From assembly GCA_023055355.1 (NCBI GenBank), contig JALJCS010000004.1, forward strand, positions 24,154,744 through 24,218,743: a stretch of DNA of 64,000 nucleotides, in the 5' to 3' direction. Source of the DNA: Agelaius tricolor. Taxonomy: Eukaryota > Chordata > Aves > Passeriformes > Icteridae. The notes beneath the pieces were generated by a model. That model saw only the letters and a list, made by a program, of their open reading frames with translations. It made no database searches and was not told the origin of the DNA. Below, in pieces: positions 57,428 through 64,000 of this stretch. The translations under genes and the position numbers were made by a program. Position 1 is the first letter of the stretch; the number at the start of each line of letters is the position of its first letter.

Positions 57428-58708
57428 TCAGTTCTTTTGCAGATACAGGGCTTTGTGTCGCAAATACTCTTCCAAGCATTTCACTGCAAAAGGGTCGACA
57501 TCAGTGTCAAACTTATTAGCAAATAAGTGGTGGTTCCGTAGCATCCAGTTCAAGTCTCCTACTCCAAAAACACACACAGAGCGAATGTGAACTCCACTGC
57601 ATGGTGGGTAGGGAGCACCTTTGGACACATCACCTTCAAAGTACTGCCACTTGACAAACCTGGCCAGGGCATTCATGTCAGAAACGTCGTACTTGTCACT
57701 GGAAGAGAACGCGCCTGGGACTTCAGGGATTCTCTGAATTGTTGCCCACAGGTACTCATCTGGGCTGTAAGTATCTTTCGCCCACTCAATGAACTTAAGT
57801 ATTTTGCTGTTTTCTAGTACATATTCTACAAAGCTCCTGCTAACTACAAAATAGGCACTGCCAGAAAAAACTGGAGTACTGAGAGGTGGTAGTTGTTTGT
57901 CTATGCCTGTGTTCTTTATTTTACCATCAATAATCTCATGGTGTTTCTTCCACCTTACTTCTTTATAAACAGGCATTTTTTCTGTTTCCAAGCTGTTTTC
58001 ACCCTTAAGGGCTTTTAATTTCTCTACTATTTCCTTGTTGGTCTTTATAGGAAAGTCCATACCACATAGATTTATTAGGTATTTCCAGTTTGAACTTCTT
58101 CTATGGAGATCTTTCATGCAGTTAATGTCTGCCTGCACTCTGCTCCACGAAGCATATACCACACTCTCTAACTGGCTGGAAATAAAGACATTATCAAAAC
58201 ATGACACTATTCCCTTCACAGCAGCAAAAAAGGATTCTGGAGACTTTTTGTCTACATGAATGCAGTAAAAATTCTGTGGAGCATAGATTGATCTTAGAAG
58301 TCTATCAAGCATCTCAATTTTGTGATAAACCACTATTGAGTAAGCAATTGGAAATTCTGCTTCTTCGTTACTGAGAGGTTCCATAATGTATTTCCTAGTC
58401 TTGGTGAAGGAGGCACAGTCTGCAGTCATGTTAATATAATCATCTGTTGTTAGTCTGGGGCGCTTCTTAAATGACACTGATAATGCCTCAAGCTGTACCT
58501 TTTGTATTTCTTCTATATCCCCCTCAATAATCTTGGTGCAGTTAACATCGCTAATAGGATCTTCTTTTGTTAGCTCCAGATGTCTCCGGTTTAGGAAGTC
58601 TTCTTTCTGGTTAACTTTCAAAACTGAAATTATTACTAAGATGAGAGTTAGACCCAAGAAAAGCCTGAAGCGTGAGTTGTAGCAAAACCGTAATTTCCTC
58701 TTCAGCAT
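57428..58708 (-). CDS. GCNT1: Core 2 beta-1,6-N-acetylglucosaminyltransferase 1
   Basis: A 426-residue open frame in one exon, as expected for GCNT1 (428 residues in human). It transfers GlcNAc from UDP-GlcNAc in beta-1,6 linkage to the GalNAc of core 1 O-glycans in the Golgi, making the core 2 branch used for selectin ligands. Type II membrane layout: short basic cytoplasmic tail (1-13), membrane anchor about 14-32 (RLFLGLTLILVIISVL), stem, then a GT14 catalytic domain from about residue 118 (EFPIAYSIVVYHKIE). The nine luminal cysteines (57, 98, 149, 170, 197, 215, 370, 379, 411) are all present, two residues lower than in mammals. E318 in YSPDEYLWATIQRIPEV is the equivalent of the catalytic base Glu320. 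N-glycosylation sites at N56 and N93 match the mammalian ones. I chose GCNT1 over GCNT3 and GCNT4 from the N-terminal half (RHLEL, NCTKI, KKRPRLTTDDYINMT). No damage is seen. Confidence 0.97.
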   Translation of the reverse strand: MLKRKLRFCYNSRFRLFLGLTLILVIISVLKVNQKEDFLNRRHLELTKEDPISDVNCTKIIEGDIEEIQKVQLEALSVSFKKRPRLTTDDYINMTADCASFTKTRKYIMEPLSNEEAEFPIAYSIVVYHKIEMLDRLLRSIYAPQNFYCIHVDKKSPESFFAAVKGIVSCFDNVFISSQLESVVYASWSRVQADINCMKDLHRRSSNWKYLINLCGMDFPIKTNKEIVEKLKALKGENSLETEKMPVYKEVRWKKHHEIIDGKIKNTGIDKQLPPLSTPVFSGSAYFVVSRSFVEYVLENSKILKFIEWAKDTYSPDEYLWATIQRIPEVPGAFSSSDKYDVSDMNALARFVKWQYFEGDVSKGAPYPPCSGVHIRSVCVFGVGDLNWMLRNHHLFANKFDTDVDPFAVKCLEEYLRHKALYLQKN

Positions 58709-58734
58709 TTCAAATACCAGGTAGCTTTGCAGGG
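58709..58734 (-). other. GCNT1: GCNT1 5' UTR part of coding exon, with splice acceptor
   Basis: Read on the - strand, a T-rich tract ends in TTTTTTTTAG at 58735 and is followed by 26 bases to the ATG, whose -3 base is G. The GCNT1 coding exon in vertebrates is preceded by an intron, so this is the natural exon start. The 26 bases are open in the ATG frame. Confidence 0.7.
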
Positions 58735-59228
58735 CTAAAAAAAATGTCCTCTTCTCTCTTCATATGAGCTTCAACAGCTTCAGAAAAAAAATTTTGTTTC
58801 TCAGGAATTTGGCAAGTTTTTCAGGGAAATGGAAGGAAAAATCCTAAAACAAAATGGAATATGATAGTCATTGTTAGACTAAAAGGTTTCTTAAAAAAAT
58901 TAGTGATTAATAATTACACTTTTATTTAGTGACAGTAGAAAGCTGAATAGTTCAGCCAAAAATATTCTGTTAAAAATTAAAAATTAATGAATAGATTTTT
59001 TATAGAAAAACACTGGGAGAAGCATACAGTTTTCATGAAGCTTCCACAGTACTAAAAACTGAAGTTCAGTAAGAAAACAGAGCTGATTCATCTGCATTTA
59101 AAACAAAACTGAAGTCAGATACACTACTGAGAAGCAAGTATTTCTTCTTAATTCGTGCTTTAGAGCTTGACAAGAATGTTTAATGCCCACTTCAGGGTTG
59201 ACATAGATTTCTTATCATTAAGACTTAC

Positions 59229-59361
59229 CACTCACTTCCTGGATGGCAGTCATGCTTTAGTTCTCACTGGCAAAGAAGTCCCTGCAGCCTTTCAAGATCT
59301 TTATGTGAGACAGTCTCTTCAACATCCTTCATATGAGCTTAGAAATACGACCAGGGAAGAG
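59229..59361 (-). other. Candidate GCNT1 upstream (5' UTR) exon
   Basis: On the - strand a strong acceptor (TTTTTTTCCCTCACCCTTCT then CATCAG) is followed by 133 bp ending AGTG before a consensus GTAAGT donor. The next acceptor downstream is the GCNT1 coding exon, 494 bp away. Joined to it, an ATG at 59253-59251 is in frame with GCNT1 and would add 17 residues (MTAIQEVSALQSYLVFE); a TAA lies two codons before it. An open frame on the + strand here (59167-59409) has no recognisable product and is treated as a shadow. Splice sites are seen; expression is inferred. Confidence 0.5.
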
Positions 59362-62300
59362 CTGATGAGAAGGGTGAGGGAAAAAAAGTTACTACAGCAG
59401 GGCACCTGAGTTTTCAGAGTTGTGAGAAAAACTGTTACTGAATTGCTGAAATAGGTTTATAAGGTAAAAGGCAATACTTACAACCTGTATCTCAAGCTGA
59501 TTTGTATCAAGTCACTGCAAGTGCACTAATCTAAGTGCACAGCAGTATTGCATTACCATCATTTAAACACAATTGTTTATAATATTCAGCAATTACTTTT
59601 ATGTGGAGGCATGCTGCAATGCTGGATTGCAACAAGATTTCTAGCCAATTTTATTTTCTACTTTACTGCACATGCACTAGATAATTTTTGTTTGTTAGTT
59701 CTGTTACTCTTGAAGTACCTTTTTTTCTGTTTCAGTACCCTGTGAACAGAATCACTGCAGTTGTGCAGCAGCTACAGCTGTAGCTGTTGAGAAAGCTGCA
59801 CTCTAGAACTGTATCACAGAACTCTGTGTCTTTTTTTCCTTTTTTTTTAAGTACTATCTCATGCAGGTAAAATGATCAAGAACAGGATATCCTTAAATAA
59901 CTTACACTGCTACTCAGATGCCACTTCTAATCACAAATTCACTGCCTAATAATTTAGTGCAGGTTTAAATTTCAAACCAGCTTCTAATTGCAAAAGCCCA
60001 CACAGTTTACAGAAAATGTCTTCCAAAACGTAAATCTGTAAGTTTATAAAATATAAAGTACTTGAGAGATACAAGGCTTCTTACACTTTTACTACTTTCA
60101 AAAAAAAAAGACAGTGCCTCAGAATAACTTTTTTAATAGCTCGAAGAATAACAGCTACTCATAAAAACTGGGAAGAAACTCTGTTTAAGAAAAATAAGTG
60201 TATATTGTGTCCACTGCTCTGTTTTGCCATAGGTTGTTCAGTGTTAAGAATTTCCTTTTCCGCCCTATTTTCTTTAAGCTACCCCAGTATCATTTTAATT
60301 GCTAAACTGTGGGCTCTTAAGCTGCTACTTGCAGATCTCAGGTGCATTTAAGAAACTGAGGCATGGCATAACAGAGTTTTTAATCAGTAATGCTGCCCGG
60401 GACGCACTACACATTGGTCCACCACTTTGCCCATGACACTGCAAATTGACTGGGGGAAGCAGCAGGTGGGAGGAAGGTGTGGAACACTGCACAAGTGTGT
60501 AGCACAGCTATGAGAATCAGGAAGTACTATAGTCAAATATTTTGTATTTCAAGCCAACAGCAGGCAGACACCACAAACTAGACACAAATTTGTCACTAAC
60601 AACATCATATCACATAGTTTTATTTACTCTGAAGTGTACTTAATTTTCAGAATTACAACTGTAAGTATTTCATCCTGCATTTCTAATTTATTTTAAGGAA
60701 GGTAGACATTTGTTCAAAGAGTATTTTTCATGTACAGTGAAATAAAATTGGAAGAAAATTTAAAACTTAAGGAAAGTAGCCCAGTAAGCTAGCATGCAAT
60801 TACAGCAGAAAGCACAGAGACAGAAATTTTAACAATGAGGTCTTACACTTTTAATTTAAAAAAAATTTTAAAGGAAAATTCCAGAATTCTCTTTCAATTT
60901 GCACTGTGGCATTGAACCCAACAACATAATTTAGAAAATGTTTTAATACGCTTTGTAAGTTATCACACACTTTTGTACTTGATGTCCTGCTTGTTTTCAC
61001 TAGTAAATTTAATCCTCCAAAAATAATATTCATTGCATATTAAATTAACGGAGGAATGAGACTAAATATGTGATAGCGTCCATTGGGTATATAGATTCAT
61101 AGGATGAAGCATGTGATACTGCTTAACCTTCAATTACTGTATTCTGCCTACAAACTTAAAAATTCAGACTTTTCTAGAACTTAAAGTGTTCTTCAAATAG
61201 TTATATTTGTGATACTTTAGCTGATGGACATTGGAATCCTTTCTTTAGGCTCTTGGCACTATTATTTTATCCTATTCTTAGTTTTTATAGGAGCACTAGC
61301 ATTGAGAAATAACACATACTCAAGAAAATTACCAACCCATCACTGTTCCAGTGGAGGGAGATGATCTTGATTGAAACTGACCACGGCAGTCTTCACCTTC
61401 TAAAATTTTCAAAGAATAAAGCTTGCTAAGAAGTTTTTCCTGCTCCCATTTTAGAATACAACTTAGTTGAGTGTAGGATAAAGAATCCCATTCAGAAAGA
61501 CCTTGTATACCCAGCTGGGTGCAATTCCTCTATTGTTCAGAGCTCAGAATAATCAGAGCCAGCATTTTCATTATACCAAAATGAGAGATCTGCAAACATT
61601 TACACATTAACATGGCTCTTATCTTTATGTGGAATTTTTTTCCCTGTAAATTTCTCTCAATGGCATGTTTCTTCCTCAGGCCAATTTTAACAGTAAGTTA
61701 CTATTTGTTTATGTTCACAATTTCAAAGTCCTAAAATATGATCATATCCCATTCACAAAAGCTGATCTTTACAGGGTAAGATCTGTTGCCTTTCATCTAT
61801 AATACACCTAACACATTTACTGAGCCTAGAACACTCAACAGTTGAAGACTGCATTCGGTTGAGCTTTTAACATGACTAAAGCTTTAGCTCTGCACAGCCT
61901 TAGTGCACACACTAGAGAATTACCTTGTCAGAGGCAGCACTTTCCACTGTGGGAGAGGTGGAGGAAGGTTTGCAAGGCTATGGAGGAAATGCTTTATTTG
62001 GCAGCCTTCATTTTGCTCTCAACTGAGGTTCAGTTGCAGAATTTACATACGTGACCCACTTCCTTTTTTTTTTCTGCTTTTTCAAGTAAAAATTTGTATT
62101 TCTGAGGCATTGAAAGGGGAAACGTACAGCTGTTGCTGTAGTTGAGGACGTTGGTACAAAGGATGAGTTAGCTGCCCACTTCCCTCTTTCCTGCCAAAAT
62201 TATTCTTTATTGCTGTCTACAAACCGTATGGTATGACTAAACAAAACCAAGGTAATTTCAGCTTGATTTCTAGCAAACACAAAATTCCATAAGGAACCTA

Positions 62301-64000
62301 GGACTTCAAAACAAAAACTGCCAAAATCTCCAAAACAAAGGAAAAACCCCCACCAAACAAAACAATTGTGTACCACAGCTTGGAGGGAGACCAGAGCTGG
62401 TGTGGAGGTTTTGTGCAGACAGGCTGGACTGGAGCTGCTGGTCCTACAAATGAGGATGCTTGTGAGGGTGCACAGCCAGCACAGGTCATGGCTACTCCAG
62501 CAGCCAGGACACCAGCCTCTGGCCCCTGGCACAGCACCACCTCTGCGGCTGCACCGCGCCTCTGCGCTGGCACCGTGATGTGCTGCGGGTGGAAGGAGCA
62601 ACCCCACTGCCATCTCTGGCACCCACGCATTCAGCCAGGAGGGGTGCAACAACAGATCCAACCAGATGGGCTTTGGGAGCTCTCCAGCCAGTGGGGCCAT
62701 GAAGATGGATTTGCTGGGAAGTCCTCACACTTTACAAAGACATATCCAGAATGCTTCAAAGCACTCACATCAATTGTAGTTACTACAATTACCATGTTTC
62801 CATTCAGATGCAGTTATGCAGAACATTCATTCTGATGAGGAAGTGATTTTCAAAGCAGTAAGCAGCTTGTATAAACACAAACATGCATAAACACAAAGAG
62901 AGACTTCGTGGACTGCAGTGTCATCTGCAAAGATCTGCCAGACACAGGAGTCATTTACTCAGCTTTCCATAACACCAAGCAGCACAATCTTGAAAGTAGA
63001 CATGTCTATAAATGAATCAAAGAACTCATACTTGTTCTGTTAGGTAGTGTTGAGTCTTGGGTCTTAGTGAAAATGAGAACTGATCATAAGCCACGTAGTT
63101 GGGCTACCATAAGCCTTTATGGGACTCTTAATTCTGTAATCATATGCAGCAGGGTTTCACGTGGGCACAGTTGTCTGCAACACTCCGTAGGAGTAGATGC
63201 TTTTCCCTCAGAGTTGCTCAGGAAAACAATAAAAAAGGGAAAATACACTCCCTTTTTAGAGAAAAAACCCTAACACATTTAAAGTTCTTTGTCAACTTGG
63301 AAGACAGCTTTAAACAAAACTCCACACATGACTAGTACTGCTACATCCACCACTACATGGAAATTAAATACTGAGAGTAGCTAAAAGTAGACAACTGTTT
63401 TTTTCAGAGCTAAAAAAAAGATGAAAATAAATTCAAACCTCCAGGTTACCTGAAGATACTAAATTCAATTGTTAGGAATCTTACGCTCTAAAATAGTTCT
63501 GCTTCAAAAAATAACACTCACATGAACATACACTCTGTGTAGATTGCAAATTGAAAAAGCAGTCAGTTTTACTAGCCTTTCTAGTACTCTCTTATATTAC
63601 TGTATCACAGAAACCTTCTGCAGAACAGTTCAAAGCCTTATGACTATTTCCAATGTTGTCTGTCCTCAGAGGCCCCACAGACAGAACTAACAGTAAGGAA
63701 TTTCAGCTAAGGAGAGTAAAGATGTTATGGCAAAGTCATTCAGTGACTTGTTCCTACCTCAAGAAGCCTGTGACTTAGTATGGACAGAAAGATAGGTTTT
63801 ACCTTAAGGTTACTAACACTGAAAGTATGAATCACAAAACAAAAAATAATGAAATCTTTAAACTAATGTTGGCCAATTTAACATGCTAGAAGAACTGCCC
63901 GGTGTTCCTCAAGGTAATTTGTACACTTTGGCTACTTCAAGGTAAAACAGGCACCTAGTTTTTTCACAGTATTCTAAACTAGGACCTATAATCACCAGGA
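59362..64000 (-). other. GCNT1 upstream intron / 5' region
   Basis: 4.6 kb, mostly AT-rich, with a GC- and CpG-richer block at 62366-62700. The promoter and first exon of GCNT1 are not identified; in mammals they lie tens of kb upstream. Homopolymer A/T tracts are frequent; no transposon is recognised with confidence. Confidence 0.55.
62366..62700. other. GC-rich, CpG-containing block
   Basis: About 335 bp with much higher G+C than the flanks; about seven CpG lie in 62540-62630 (CTGCGGCTGCACCGCGCCTC and neighbours). Overlapping open frames exist on both strands (155 codons + strand, 166 codons - strand) but match nothing I know. It could be a small regulatory element or a repeat fragment. 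Confidence 0.4.

Noticed and set aside
57428..58708. Calling the - strand enzyme GCNT3 or GCNT4
   Set aside because: The stem and N-terminal half (RHLEL, SDVNCTKI, RPRLTTDDYINMT) and cysteine spacing follow GCNT1; GCNT3 differs there as I recall it.
59167..59409. 80-codon + strand frame with a protein-like end (TREELMRRVREKKLLQQ)
   Set aside because: The opposite strand has a strong acceptor and donor bracketing the same stretch next to GCNT1, which explains it better.
62200..62835. Long overlapping open frames on both strands
   Set aside because: High G+C lowers stop frequency; no frame resembles a known protein.
1..64000. tRNA, rRNA or retroviral protein genes
   Set aside because: I saw no tRNA-like box A/box B pair with a cloverleaf and no retroviral gag, pol or env-like frame; only LTRs are present.

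Overview
This window is vertebrate nuclear DNA, almost certainly from a bird. It is AT-rich and intron-dominated, and holds several CR1 LINE fragments and short avian-type retroviral LTRs. Two genes are recognisable, arranged tail to tail: the 3' end of PRUNE2 on the + strand (about 2.15-28.9 kb) and GCNT1 on the - strand (coding exon 57.4-58.7 kb). The human chromosome 9q21 order is RFK-GCNT1-PRUNE2-FOXB2, whose avian counterpart is expected on chromosome Z. The songbird-like LTR family suggests, but does not prove, a passerine or related neoavian.

Layout. 1-2151: upstream intron of PRUNE2 with a promoter-like, probably LTR-derived block on the - strand. 2152-25962: ten PRUNE2 coding exons with GT-AG introns and consistent phases, giving the last 329 residues: an acidic linker, the whole BCH (CRAL-TRIO-like) domain and a short tail built from two small in-frame exons plus a 7-residue terminal exon. 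25963 to about 28.94 kb: probable 3' UTR ending near an AATAAA. About 29-56.5 kb: intergenic DNA with solo LTRs, CR1 pieces, small tandem duplications and a 15-bp minisatellite; I see no convincing protein gene there. About 56.5-58.7 kb: GCNT1 3' UTR and its single, intact coding exon. 58.7-64 kb: the 5' untranslated region and introns of GCNT1, including a candidate upstream exon (59229-59361) that would add an in-frame upstream ATG.

The two genes are not known to share a pathway. PRUNE2's BCH domain belongs to the BNIP2/caytaxin family of Rho-GTPase and trafficking scaffolds. GCNT1 is a Golgi core-2 O-glycan branching enzyme. No operon-like or obviously new multi-gene system is visible. The most unusual signals are the candidate GCNT1 N-terminal extension exon, two miRNA-sized perfect-arm hairpins (14.2 kb and 54.1 kb), a sense-strand LTR with TATA and poly(A) signals inside a PRUNE2 intron, and a CR1-into-LTR nested insertion. 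Family comparisons rest on memory and motif reading; no database search was run.
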